Shown: positions 25,599 to 34,160, counted from the stretch's first letter. The stretch: 64,000 bases of DNA from Liminaster sp017519885 (GCA_017519885.1 JAFWRO010000021.1:62001-126000), one strand, 5' to 3'. The notes: a model not told the origin generated them from the sequence alone. Numbers and translations: made by a program.

Positions 25599-26262
25599 TT
25601 CCTTCTTCCGCACCAATTGGCTGGCAACGCTGAAACTCAACCTCAAGTTGCTCCCGTGGCATCAGGCCTGCCGTCTGCCCATCGTGGTGGAGGGTCCTTT
25701 GCGCATTGAGATAGGAGAGGGGGCACGTGTTATTTTGCCCGACGATGCCCCTAGGGGAACTGTCATCCTGGGCAGTCGGCATGAGACCTATAAGGCTGAG
25801 GCAGGAAAGGCGCAGTTCTCTATCTTTGGAACTTGGGAAGTGAAGGGAAAGGTTCGTGTCGGCTTGGACAGTTGCCTTTACATCCATCGTGGTGCCACGT
25901 TCACTACGGGTCGTGATATTTTTGTGGCTCGCGATAGTCAGATAGAATGTGCCGAGCGAGTCTCCATCGGTGACAATGTCCTGGCAGGAGAAATCTATAT
26001 CTGCGATAGTGCAGGGCATAGCGTAGCGCATGGAGACGCTGTACAACCCATGACCAGACCCATCGTAATCGGCGATGGCTGTTATTTTGGCTTTCGCACG
26101 ATGGTGCTTCGCGGTGCTGTCGTTCCTCCCCATTCGGTGATAGGTAGTGGTGCGGTTTGTACCCGTGATTATAGTGCAGGACATCCCGAAGGACATCTTC
26201 TTCTGACCGGTGTTCCTGCCGAAATTAAGGCGACCGACGTTACGCCCGATTGTCACGTTTAG
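25591..26262 (+). CDS. left-handed beta-helix (hexapeptide) acyltransferase
   Basis: A 223-aa protein. The repeat pattern (I/V-G-x4) is seen in IEIGEGARVIL, VRVGLDSCLYIHRGATFTTG, ISVGDNV-like VSIGDNVLAGEIYICD and IGDGCYFGFRTMVLRGAVVP. AGHSVAHGD gives the probable catalytic His region. The N-terminus (FFRTNWLATLKLNLKLLPWH) is an amphipathic extension common in capsule acetyltransferases. It probably acetylates a sugar of the cluster's glycan. The ATG at 25591 overlaps the aminotransferase gene. Confidence 0.8.
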   Translation: MFDSFFRTNWLATLKLNLKLLPWHQACRLPIVVEGPLRIEIGEGARVILPDDAPRGTVILGSRHETYKAEAGKAQFSIFGTWEVKGKVRVGLDSCLYIHRGATFTTGRDIFVARDSQIECAERVSIGDNVLAGEIYICDSAGHSVAHGDAVQPMTRPIVIGDGCYFGFRTMVLRGAVVPPHSVIGSGAVCTRDYSAGHPEGHLLLTGVPAEIKATDVTPDCHV

Positions 26263-26275
26263 CATTCATCGGTTT

Positions 26276-27565
26276 ATGGAGGTCCCGTCCTACAGATCCA
26301 TCGTCAAAGGTGCCGGCATTTTCGGTGCAGCCAAGGCTGTCAATATCCTGACGGCCCTGGTGCGTACTAAGTTTGCGGCTGTGCTTTTGGGAACTGCCGG
26401 TGTCGGACTGAATGCCCTTTTCAACACGGTTCAACTTTTTATGAACCAACTGCTTGGCCTGGGTCTTTCGACGGGAAGTGTCAAGACCTTGTCCGAAGCC
26501 TATTCCACCCACGATCTAGCATTCATCGATCGGCACGTGACTCGTGTTCGCCATTGGGCCATCCTCTGTGGTGCGGCTGCCATTGTGCTCCTTGCCTTGC
26601 TTTCTCCGCTTCTCAGCCTGCTTTATTTCGACACCTTGCATCATGTCCCGCATTTCATGCTCTTGGGCGTGGGTGTGGCCGCACTCATTGTCTGCGACAT
26701 CGAGCAGAGCGTGATGCGAAGTCTGCAACGTTCCGTCCGATTGGCGTTCAGTATGCTGCTCACGGCCATCTGTGCCTTGGTCTTCACCGTTCCTTTCTAT
26801 TGGTGGTTGGGCATACGAGGCGTTATTTTCGCCATCGTCTCCTGTGCCGTCGCTTCTGCTTGTATCTGCTTATGGCAGGGACACAAGACACATCCCTTCC
26901 ATCTCGACTGGGGGCAGTTCTCCGATTGGAGCGAATTCTGGAAGGCATCACAGCCTATGCTTCGAACGGGCATGGCTTTTGTCATCACAGGTCTTTTCCT
27001 GCAGGGCAGCGATTTGTTCCTGCAGTCGGTGCTGGCAACCACGGCATCGTTGACGGTCGTCGGTCTTTTCAAGGCGGGCTATCAGTGTGCCTTCACCTAT
27101 CCGAGCATGATCTTTTCGGGCGTTGCCAACGATTATTTCCCCCGTCTTTCGGGCGTTGCCGACGATGATGTCGCAGGTCGACGCATCGTGGTGATTCGTC
27201 AGATTCGCGTCATGTTTCTCATCGCCCTTCCCGTGGTGATTGCAATCTGGCTGCTTGCTCCATGGGTGATACGCATTCTGCTAAGCGAGGAATTCCTTCC
27301 GCTCGTCACGATGGTGCGTTGGTCGGTATTGGCCATCCTTTTCAAGTCCATCTATCTTCCTTTGGGATATCTGCCCTTGGCGCTCAATAAGCGCCTGCAT
27401 TTCGTCATCCTTGAAGGACTGAGTTGCATGATCAACATCACAGTCGTTCTCATGGGCTTTTATCTGGGTGGTCTCGATGGCATCGGCATGGGCATCTTTG
27501 CAGGCGGAATCCTCGACCTCATCCTCTACATCCTCTTCTGCCGATATCATTACAATATAATGTAA
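26276..27565 (+). CDS. O-antigen/polysaccharide flippase (Wzx, MATE/MVF-like)
   Basis: 429 aa from the ATG at 26276. Longer in-frame starts lie inside the previous gene and are not used here. It has 10-12 hydrophobic segments, beginning YRSIVKGAGIFGAAKAVNIL and AVLLGTAGVGLNALFNTVQL, with LKSIYLPLGYLPLALNKRLH-type motifs near the end. It would move lipid-linked repeat units across the inner membrane. Gly/Thr-rich helix I (RTKFAAVLLGTAGVGL) is typical of the Bacteroidetes Wzx branch. It is followed by the composite leader repeat and a GT4. Confidence 0.83.
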   Translation: MEVPSYRSIVKGAGIFGAAKAVNILTALVRTKFAAVLLGTAGVGLNALFNTVQLFMNQLLGLGLSTGSVKTLSEAYSTHDLAFIDRHVTRVRHWAILCGAAAIVLLALLSPLLSLLYFDTLHHVPHFMLLGVGVAALIVCDIEQSVMRSLQRSVRLAFSMLLTAICALVFTVPFYWWLGIRGVIFAIVSCAVASACICLWQGHKTHPFHLDWGQFSDWSEFWKASQPMLRTGMAFVITGLFLQGSDLFLQSVLATTASLTVVGLFKAGYQCAFTYPSMIFSGVANDYFPRLSGVADDDVAGRRIVVIRQIRVMFLIALPVVIAIWLLAPWVIRILLSEEFLPLVTMVRWSVLAILFKSIYLPLGYLPLALNKRLHFVILEGLSCMINITVVLMGFYLGGLDGIGMGIFAGGILDLILYILFCRYHYNIM

Positions 27566-27669
27566 CCCCTCTTAGTACCCCCCTCTTCCCCCCCTGTTTA
27601 AGTCGCAGCCATCTTTGGCTGCCATAACCCCTCTTAACCCTTCGAACCCCTCTTTACCCCCAAACCCCT
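27566..27669 (+). repeat. composite leader repeat: C-rich tract, GCAGCCA hairpin, TTCGAACC unit
   Basis: All of the 104 bp between the flippase stop and the GT4 start is pyrimidine-rich. GCAGCCA (27605-27611) pairs with TGGCTGC (27616-27622) around TCTT. It is followed by AACCCCTC-type repeats including CTTCGAACC and ends CCCCAAACCCCT directly before the ATG. The same modules recur upstream of the gene at 31661, cydB and (hairpin only) cydA. Confidence 0.75.
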
Positions 27670-28929
27670 ATGCGCATTCTCTTCACCACAGCATGGTACC
27701 CCAACCGCAAGGATGCGGGCGATGGCGTCTTCATTCAGAAGCACTCCAGGGCTGTTGCGCGGCTCAACGACGTGGCTGTGCTGATGGTGCAGACCGACGT
27801 GGCTGTCCGAGGTCTGAGGATTGAAGTTTGTCCGAAGGAAAGCCTGGATAAATCGCTGCACGAGGTTCTTGTCTATGTGCCAAAGACCCGCTTTGAGATA
27901 CCATTGATTACAGGCCTTGTGCGACTCTTCTGGCTCATGATGGGATATTTCAAGGGCTATCGGTTCATCAAGAAAAATTATTGGCAGGGCGAACGGCCCG
28001 AAGTGTGTCATGTCAATGTCCTGACACGTGCGGCAGGCTTGCCCTGGCTCTTGCTCAAACTTCATCACATTCCTTATATCATCACCGAACATTGGTCACG
28101 TTATGCCCGCGAAGGGGCTTATCCCGACAGCGCTATGCAACTTCGTTTGGGCCGACGGTTCGTGAAGGATGCTTCCTACGTTTGTCCCGTCAGTCTCAAT
28201 CTTGAGCAGAATATGAAGAAATGGGGTTTGGAGAATCGTCATTATACGCGCATCGGCAACGTCGTCGATACCAATATGTTCGTGCCAGCTTCAAATGCAA
28301 AAGTCGGTTCAAAGGTCACGTTCGTCCATGTGTCGTGGATGCGCGACGACTCGAAGAACATCTCAGGCATTCTTCGCACGGCAGCAAGACTGAAAGAGCA
28401 GAATCAGGATTTCCACATCGACTTCATCGGGGAGGGGAATGACAAACCGAAGCTGATGGAATATAGCAGGGAACTTGGGTTGGACGAAATGGTCTCCTTC
28501 CTTCCTGCAATGACCGGACACGATTTGGCAGAGGCACTCCAAAGGCATGATGCGCTCTTGATGTTCAGCAATTTCGAGAACCAGCCCGTGTCGGTGCTCG
28601 AAGCCCTTGCGTGCGGACTTCCCGTCATCGCTACCAAGGTGGGAACCATCCCCGCTATGTTGGCGCAGAATCGCGGAATAACCGTCGAACCAGGAAACGA
28701 ATCAGAATTGCAGGAAGTCCTGGCCGCCTTCATCACAACTTGGAATCGAATGACCGAAGCACAGCGCTCCGACAGAGCGCTGGCACATCAGCGTCATCAA
28801 TATGTGGCTGAGCGACATAGCCCCGAGGTCATCGCCCAGCAGTTCGATGTGCTCTATCGTTCAAGTCTTCCCCCTAATCAGGTATTCCGCCCCCGCTGTT
28901 CGGGGGATAGAGGGGGTGCGGAGGAATGA
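27670..28929 (+). CDS. glycosyltransferase family 4; C-terminus supplied by a repeat element
   Basis: A 419-aa GT-B enzyme. MRILFTTAWYPNRKDAGDGV with FIQKHSRAVARL is the N-terminal Rossmann start; ITEHWSRYAREG is the acceptor-side motif. KVTFVHVSWMRDDSKNISGI and the nucleotide-sugar motif NFENQPVSVLEALACGLPVI are typical of GT4. It adds a sugar in surface-glycan synthesis. The last ~20 residues (LPPNQVFRPRCSGDRGG...) are encoded by a repeat element related to the one at 42241, so the original C-terminus was probably near LYRSS. It converges with the GT2 gene 7 bp away. Confidence 0.87.
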   Translation: MRILFTTAWYPNRKDAGDGVFIQKHSRAVARLNDVAVLMVQTDVAVRGLRIEVCPKESLDKSLHEVLVYVPKTRFEIPLITGLVRLFWLMMGYFKGYRFIKKNYWQGERPEVCHVNVLTRAAGLPWLLLKLHHIPYIITEHWSRYAREGAYPDSAMQLRLGRRFVKDASYVCPVSLNLEQNMKKWGLENRHYTRIGNVVDTNMFVPASNAKVGSKVTFVHVSWMRDDSKNISGILRTAARLKEQNQDFHIDFIGEGNDKPKLMEYSRELGLDEMVSFLPAMTGHDLAEALQRHDALLMFSNFENQPVSVLEALACGLPVIATKVGTIPAMLAQNRGITVEPGNESELQEVLAAFITTWNRMTEAQRSDRALAHQRHQYVAERHSPEVIAQQFDVLYRSSLPPNQVFRPRCSGDRGGAEE

Positions 28930-28936
28930 GGGGGTC
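28866..28936 (+). mobile_element. short copy of the CCCCCTAA-type inverted-repeat (MITE-like) element
   Basis: Bases 28866-28900 match 42293-42327 with about three differences in 35 (CCCCCTAAxCAGGTATTC, CCCCCGCTGTT). They continue with GGGGATAGAGGG and GTGCGG as at 42357, with about 27 bp of the 42-kb copy missing between. It forms the 3' end of the GT4 gene. Confidence 0.65.
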
Positions 28937-29917
28937 CTAGAACCCCACCTTCCCGCTAATCTCCGGATGACGAATCCACCACGTGACCAGTTTTTCGTTG
29001 CACGTCAGCAGTTTCATTCCAAGGTATTTCAGTTCATTGATCCACGGCAGCGGGTAAAGTCCCAGTTGCCGCAATGCTTCGATGCACTGCAGGGCATAGT
29101 CCGCATCGTGTTGCTTCCTGATGAGCACGCGCAGCACGTCCATGCTCAGGTAGGACAATTTATATCGCATTACCGAGTCCAGGCCGTGTTCGTCGCGCCA
29201 ACGGGTGAGATTGTTGAGGATGGTCATCGTGTCGTCCATCAGTTTGCGCTTGCGGGCTTCGGTGCGCGTGTTGATGCTGCTGCCCGAATGCTCATAATAT
29301 AAATAGGTGTAGCCGCGCTTATAGACCACAGGACCAGCCAGCGTGAATAGTTTGAAGATAAGTTCCTCGTCCTGGTGATAGATGCCGGGCGTGAAGCGAA
29401 GTTCGGGATGTTGCATGAAGAGGCTGCGCTTGAACAGATATCCATAGACAAGTCCTTCGATGTTATGGCTTCGCACAAAATCTGCGCCCGTAGCATATTC
29501 TTGGTCGAAAGGCCAGCGTTCCATCTGATGGCTCCACGGACGCTGTGTGCCGTCTTCGAGCCGATACATGACCTGCACGCCGATGATGTCGTACTTCCCG
29601 CTTTGCATCGTGTCGATAGGCAGCACTTTGCCCTCCATCATCTTGTCGTCCGAATCGACCATGTAGATGTATTCGCCCGTTGCCTTCTCGATGGCAAGGT
29701 TGCGTGCCACGCTTTGTCCCTGGTTCTTCTGGTGGAACACTTTCACGCAGGGATGCTGCTGGGCATACTCGCCGAGTAGGGCAGGAGTGTCGTCGGTCGA
29801 ACCATCATCGACGACGATGACCTCCATGTCGTCAATGCCTTGTGCAATACAGGAGTCCAGGCAAGCAACGATGTATTTCTCCACGTTGTAGGCGGGAATA
29901 ATGAAACTCAGCAGCAT
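28937..29917 (-). CDS. glycosyltransferase family 2
   Basis: A 326-aa GT-A enzyme. MLLSFIIPAYNVEKYIVACL opens the domain; VIVVDDGSTDDTPALL, NQGQSVARNLAIEKATGEYI and the metal-binding DSDD in YMVDSDDKMM follow. The frame stays open 86 codons further upstream, but that part lies beyond the minus-strand -7 box (29945-29938), so the ATG at 29917 is chosen. It is transcribed divergently from the CotH gene. The C-terminal ~110 residues are helical and unrecognised. Confidence 0.88.
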   Translation of the reverse strand: MLLSFIIPAYNVEKYIVACLDSCIAQGIDDMEVIVVDDGSTDDTPALLGEYAQQHPCVKVFHQKNQGQSVARNLAIEKATGEYIYMVDSDDKMMEGKVLPIDTMQSGKYDIIGVQVMYRLEDGTQRPWSHQMERWPFDQEYATGADFVRSHNIEGLVYGYLFKRSLFMQHPELRFTPGIYHQDEELIFKLFTLAGPVVYKRGYTYLYYEHSGSSINTRTEARKRKLMDDTMTILNNLTRWRDEHGLDSVMRYKLSYLSMDVLRVLIRKQHDADYALQCIEALRQLGLYPLPWINELKYLGMKLLTCNEKLVTWWIRHPEISGKVGF

Positions 29918-29937
29918 ATTTCTAACTTTTAACGGTG

Positions 29938-29945
29938 CAAAATTA
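29938..29945 (-). promoter_or_regulatory. -7 box for the GT2 gene
   Basis: On the minus strand TAATTTTG followed by CACCG fits TAnnTTTG. It lies 21 bp upstream of the ATG and back to back with the CotH promoter at 29989. Confidence 0.6.
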
Positions 29946-29988
29946 CAAAAAAAATTGATTCGATGCACAAGGTTTGAACAAAAATGCT

Positions 29989-29996
29989 TATCTTTG
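29989..29996 (+). promoter_or_regulatory. -7 box for the CotH gene
   Basis: TATCTTTG followed by CAGCG, 25 bp before the ATG at 30021. It excludes the longer in-frame opening at 29901. Confidence 0.7.
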
Positions 29997-30020
29997 CAGC
30001 GAAAATTACCTCGTTCATCG

Positions 30021-31514
30021 ATGAAAGCCCCCTTTTTGAAGATGTTTCTCGTTTTGATTTGCTGGGTGTCGGCTCTGTGTCTGACTCCTTTGGCTGTCTT
30101 GGCCCAGGAGAAGGATAAGGACACTGTGGTCGTGCAGGCTATCGATACGACGTGGATGGCCGAACTCCCGGTCATCGAACTGACCTACAACAAGGCACGT
30201 CTCAACAGCGATACTTTCATCCCAGGCAGGATGGTATATCATAGCATCGACAGCACGCGTCAGTACAGTTGCACCATAAGGCGTCGAGGTGGCACGTCGC
30301 TTCTTTTCGACAAGCCGAACTATGCGCTGAAATTCTACGACGAAGCGGGCAATTCGCTCGATGTGCGTTTCCTCGGTATGCGCAAGGACAACAACTGGAT
30401 CCTCGACGGCATGGCGCCCGATCATTCGAAGATGCGCAACCGCGTCTCGATGGACCTTTGGCTCGACTTTTCGCATCCGTCCTATCAACAGGAGGAGAAC
30501 CCCAATGCCATCAATGGTTATCGCGGCAAGTATGTCGAGGTCTATGCCAATGGTCAGTATATGGGCCTCTTCTGTCTGATGGAGCGCGTCGACCGAAAGC
30601 AACTCAAGGTGAAGAAGTTTGTCACCGATGAGGATGGCACCTCCCATCATCGTGGTCTCGTCTATAAGGTCATCAATGGCAAGGATACACGTACACCATA
30701 CTTTTATTGGAATCAGAACGCGCCTAACGATGCAAGTTCCTATTACGATGGCGTGCAGAGCGAATATCCCGACCCTCACGATGGCGAACCCTGGACATGG
30801 GATCCTTTGCGCAAGAACATCTATTACCTCGCAGGATATCGAGGAACAACATTCTACTCCCTTATAGGCAAATATTACGATTTGCCGGTCTTTTGCGACT
30901 TCATGCTGTTCCTCGACCTGCTCTATGCTTTCGACAACGTCGGCAAGAATTACTATTGCTGGTTCTACGATTATAGTTCAAATGACAAGCGTTTGGGCAT
31001 CACGCCTTGGGACCTTGACGTCTCGTGGGGACGTGACGAGACGGGTGTTCGTGTCGCGGCTACCACGGAATTGACCAACAAGACCAATTTCCACACCCGT
31101 ATGTCGGAACACTACAAGGGCTATGCCGATACCTTGTCCAACCGATATGCCGAGTTGCGCGACAACCTTTGGACAGAGCAGTCGCTTCTCGGCTACTTCG
31201 ACCGTTACTTTGACTTGTTTACTCGAACCGGAGCGTTCGAACGTGAGCAGAACCGATGGATAGACTCCAACTGCAAGGTGCGCGATCTAGACCTCGAGAA
31301 GGAGTATATCTACGGTTGGATCCACGATCGTCTCGCCTATCTCGATTCGGTCTATGGCTACATTGCTCCCCAAGCCATCCGTAGCATCCCCACCGACAAG
31401 AATCAACCCCCATCTCCCTGCTACGACCTTTGGGGAAGGCGCATCCATCCTTCCTCCACCCGCTCCCCCGGTCTCTTCATCCAAGGAAAGCGAGTCATCA
31501 GCCACCAGCAATAG
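30021..31514 (+). CDS. secreted CotH kinase-family protein
   Basis: 497 aa from the ATG at 30021. A signal peptide (MFLVLICWVSALCLTPLAVL, cut near AQ) precedes the CotH fold: GTSLLFDKPNYALKFYD, FLGMRKDNNWILDGMAPDHS, MRNRVSMDLW, GQYMGLFCLMERVDRKQLKV and WDLDVSWGRD (probable metal Asp). CotH proteins are atypical secreted kinases. The last ~30 residues (CYDLWGRRIHPSSTRSPGLF) resemble the short C-terminal YDLxGRR...G.I tails of exported Bacteroidetes proteins. It lies within the glycan cluster and is followed by the composite leader repeat. Confidence 0.82.
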   Translation: MKAPFLKMFLVLICWVSALCLTPLAVLAQEKDKDTVVVQAIDTTWMAELPVIELTYNKARLNSDTFIPGRMVYHSIDSTRQYSCTIRRRGGTSLLFDKPNYALKFYDEAGNSLDVRFLGMRKDNNWILDGMAPDHSKMRNRVSMDLWLDFSHPSYQQEENPNAINGYRGKYVEVYANGQYMGLFCLMERVDRKQLKVKKFVTDEDGTSHHRGLVYKVINGKDTRTPYFYWNQNAPNDASSYYDGVQSEYPDPHDGEPWTWDPLRKNIYYLAGYRGTTFYSLIGKYYDLPVFCDFMLFLDLLYAFDNVGKNYYCWFYDYSSNDKRLGITPWDLDVSWGRDETGVRVAATTELTNKTNFHTRMSEHYKGYADTLSNRYAELRDNLWTEQSLLGYFDRYFDLFTRTGAFEREQNRWIDSNCKVRDLDLEKEYIYGWIHDRLAYLDSVYGYIAPQAIRSIPTDKNQPPSPCYDLWGRRIHPSSTRSPGLFIQGKRVISHQQ

Positions 31515-31660
31515 GCCCCCTCGTCCGTTTCAGTCGCAGCCATGCTTGGCTGCCCCCTCGTCCCTTTGTCCCCTTTGTCCCCTGGCAGCCAAACATGGCT
31601 GCCTCTCAACCCCTCGAACCTTTCGAACCCCTCGAACCCTTCACTCCCCCTTTTCCCCCC
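31515..31660 (+). repeat. composite leader repeat: two hairpins plus YYTCGAACC nonamers
   Basis: The whole 146-bp gap is repeat. GCAGCCA-TGCT-TGGCTGC lies at 31536-31553; GGCAGCCA-AACA-TGGCTGCC at 31584-31603. Between them are CCCCTTTGT units. Then come 9-nt units CCTCGAACC, TTTCGAACC, CCTCGAACC and CTTCACTCC, ending in CCCCCC directly before the ATG at 31661. All six + and - frames are nearly stop-free, so gene callers can extend the next gene 77 codons into it. Confidence 0.8.
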
Positions 31661-32821
31661 ATGCGCATCCTTCTCTTCGGCGAATACAGCAACGTTCATC
31701 ACACCCTCTGCGAGGCCTTGCGCCGCGCAGGGCACGAGGTGCTGCTCATCAGCGATGGCGACGGGTGGAAGGATTATCCGCGCGATGTGGACTTGCGTCG
31801 CACGAAGGAGGGCCCCGTCGGCTCCTTGATGTATCTGTCGAAGTTGGCTACCCTCTTGCCCAAACTGCGAGGCTATGATGTCGTGCAGATTGTCAATCCC
31901 ATCTTCCTCGATGTCAAGGCTAGGTGGAACAAGTGGGTCTTCGATTATCTCAAGCGAAATAACGGTATCCTGTCGGTGGGTTGCTTTGGCGACGATTACT
32001 ACGTCATCAGCCGTATGCAGGACGACAAATACCTCGCCTATACCGATTTCTATGCCGCAGGCAAGGCAATCGACCATGAAGTGAATCGTCGCCGCATCGC
32101 TGCGTGGACAAAAGGCCCGAAGGCCGCATTGACACAATACGTGATGCAGTACGCCGACTGCCTCGTCCCCTGTCTCTACGAATACTGGAAGGTCTACGAT
32201 ACCCCCGAATTCCACTCCCGCCTCCGTTACATCCCCCTGCCCATCGATGTAAGCACCCCCTCAAACCTTTCGAACCTCTCGAACCCTTCGAACCTCTCGA
32301 ACCCTTCACCCGAGTTGAAGCTCCGCCTCCTCTTCGCCTCCCAGAAACTGCGCGGCCAGATGAAGGGCACCGACAAACTGGAACCCCTGTTCGACAGGCT
32401 TGCCCAGGAGTTCCCCGACGCAATCGACTTGTGCAAGATTGAGTCGGTTCCCTTCGAGCAATATCAGCGTCTCGTGGCTGAGGCCGATGTTGTCGTCGAT
32501 CAGCTCTACAGTTTCACCCCGGCGATGGGTGCGCTCGAAAGCTTGGCGCAGGGGAAAGTGGTGATCAGTGGCTACGAACCGGAGTATCAGCGGTTCATCG
32601 ACGGGCCACAGGAATCCGGCATCATCAACCTTCGGCCCTTCGACGATGCCCACAACTACGAGGTGCTGCGCTCGACCTTGACCGACCGAAACAAAATAGC
32701 CCGACTGCAGTCGATCAGTCAGGCTTTCGTTCGCAAGTATCACAATGCTGACGATGTGGCGCGTCAGTTCGTGGAGTTCTGGTCCTTGGCCTCTTCGTCC
32801 AGGCGGCCCTCCCACAAGTAG
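31661..32821 (+). CDS. glycosyltransferase with in-frame SNL/SNP repeat insert
   Basis: A 386-aa GT-B-like protein. It begins MRILLFGEYSNVHHTLCEAL; the donor domain has YNPEY-like motifs and FTPAMGALESLAQGKVVISG near 285. Residues ~199-217 are a low-complexity insert (TPSNLSNLSNPSNLSNPSPE) encoded by the YYTCGAACC nonamer, placed in the linker between the two domains. The ATG at 31661 directly follows the C-rich leader. Its last 58 bp overlap the convergent symporter gene. A role in the cluster's glycan is inferred from place. Confidence 0.82.
   Translation: MRILLFGEYSNVHHTLCEALRRAGHEVLLISDGDGWKDYPRDVDLRRTKEGPVGSLMYLSKLATLLPKLRGYDVVQIVNPIFLDVKARWNKWVFDYLKRNNGILSVGCFGDDYYVISRMQDDKYLAYTDFYAAGKAIDHEVNRRRIAAWTKGPKAALTQYVMQYADCLVPCLYEYWKVYDTPEFHSRLRYIPLPIDVSTPSNLSNLSNPSNLSNPSPELKLRLLFASQKLRGQMKGTDKLEPLFDRLAQEFPDAIDLCKIESVPFEQYQRLVAEADVVVDQLYSFTPAMGALESLAQGKVVISGYEPEYQRFIDGPQESGIINLRPFDDAHNYEVLRSTLTDRNKIARLQSISQAFVRKYHNADDVARQFVEFWSLASSSRRPSHK
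32252..32312 (+). repeat. in-frame YYTCGAACC nonamer array inside a glycosyltransferase
   Basis: Six 9-nt units (CCTCAAACC, TTTCGAACC, TCTCGAACC, CTTCGAACC, TCTCGAACC, CTTCACCCG) encode SNL/SNP tripeptides. The unit is identical in type to the intergenic copies at 31604 and 45353. Confidence 0.85.
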
Positions 32822-34152
32822 TACCTCGTTTCCTTGACGAGCACACCGCTCAGCACGAGGAGGCAGATGAGGTTGGGGATGGCCATCAGGGCATTGGCGG
32901 CATCGCCGAAGTTCCACACCGCTTCGAGCGCATTCGTTGCACCGAAATAGGTGCCGATGGTGATGAGCACGCGGAAGATGTATCGGCCCACCTTGCCGTA
33001 CTTGCCGCAAAGGTACTCCAAGGCCTTCTCGCCATAGTAGCTCCAGCCCAGGATGGTGCTGAAGGCGAAAGTGAAGATGGCAATGCTTAGCAGAACGCCT
33101 CCCACATTATAGCCGGCGAAGGCGATGGGGATTTGCTCAAACGCCTGTCGGGTCAAGGTGGCCGATGCCGACGAATCGACACCATTGTCTGCCAGGATGG
33201 TGGTGACAAGCACAAGGCCGGTGAGTGCGCAGATGATGACGGTGTCCCAGAAGACCGAGGTACTCGATACCAGTGCCTGGCGCACGGGATTCTTCGTCTT
33301 GGCAGCTGCGGCTACGATGGGTGCCGAACCCAGACCTGCCTCGTTGCTGAAAAGGCCGCGGGCAATACCATAGCGCATCGAAAGCATGATGGTCGAGCCG
33401 ATGAATCCGCCTGTCGCAGCCTGTGCCGAGAAGGCACTCTTCAGGATCACCGCGATGGCTTCGCCGATATACTGGCCATGGTGGATCAGCAGCACGATGC
33501 AGCCTGCCACATAGAAGACCGCCATGAACGGAACGAGGAGTTCGCAGACCCTGGCAATGCCTTTCACGCCAAAGATGACCACCGAGCCGATGAGGATGGC
33601 AAGGACGAGTCCAATCCACGTCGTGTCCCATCCGAAACTCTCTGCCGCCATGGTCGAGATGGCATTGCTCTGGATGGTGCAGCCGATGCCGAAGGTGGCA
33701 AGGAACGCAAAGAGGGCGAACAGCACGGCCAGCCACTTGCAGCCCATGCCTCGCTCGATGGCGTACATGGGTCCGCCCAGCATCGTGCCTTCTTTCGTCG
33801 TGATGCGGTACTTGATCGAAAGCAGGCCCTCGGCATATTTGGTGGCGATGCCGAACACACCGGTCACCCAGCACCAGAAGACGGCACCCGGTCCGCCCAT
33901 CGTAACGGCTGTGGCCACGCCGATGATGTTGCCGGTACCGATGGTTGCAGCAAGGCCCGTGGCAAGGGCAGCGAATTGCGACACGTCGCCCTTCGAGTTT
34001 GCATCACGCTGGAATGACAGCCTGATGGCTTTGCCGATGTAACGCTGTGGAAACTTCAGTCTGATGGTCAGGAAAATGTGTGTGCCTACAAGCAGCACGA
34101 TCATGGGCCAACCCCACAGGTAGCCGTTCAGCGTATTGAGTATTTCGTTCAT
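32764..34152 (-). CDS. alanine/glycine:cation symporter (AGCS family)
   Basis: A 462-aa membrane protein with about 11 hydrophobic segments, normal AGCS length. Motifs: GDVSQFAALATGLAATIGTG and NIIGVATAVTMGGPGAVFWC near residue 56, GLGSAPIVAAAAKTKNPVRQ near 270. It imports alanine or glycine with Na+ or H+. The 3' end overlaps the convergent glycosyltransferase by 58 bp. A minus-strand -7 box lies at 34301-34294 and a 10-nt repeat fills the leader. Confidence 0.92.
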   Translation of the reverse strand: MNEILNTLNGYLWGWPMIVLLVGTHIFLTIRLKFPQRYIGKAIRLSFQRDANSKGDVSQFAALATGLAATIGTGNIIGVATAVTMGGPGAVFWCWVTGVFGIATKYAEGLLSIKYRITTKEGTMLGGPMYAIERGMGCKWLAVLFALFAFLATFGIGCTIQSNAISTMAAESFGWDTTWIGLVLAILIGSVVIFGVKGIARVCELLVPFMAVFYVAGCIVLLIHHGQYIGEAIAVILKSAFSAQAATGGFIGSTIMLSMRYGIARGLFSNEAGLGSAPIVAAAAKTKNPVRQALVSSTSVFWDTVIICALTGLVLVTTILADNGVDSSASATLTRQAFEQIPIAFAGYNVGGVLLSIAIFTFAFSTILGWSYYGEKALEYLCGKYGKVGRYIFRVLITIGTYFGATNALEAVWNFGDAANALMAIPNLICLLVLSGVLVKETRYYLWEGRLDEEAKDQNSTN

Positions 34153-34160
34153 TGCAAATA

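Noticed and set aside
31430..31660. 77-codon N-terminal extension of the glycosyltransferase at 31661
   Set aside because: It would begin inside the CotH gene and consist of translated leader repeat (EPFEPLEPF); the true Rossmann start is at MRILLF.
33133..34017. 294-aa plus-strand ORF
   Set aside because: Antisense of the AGCS symporter, whose membrane segments and family motifs are clear.
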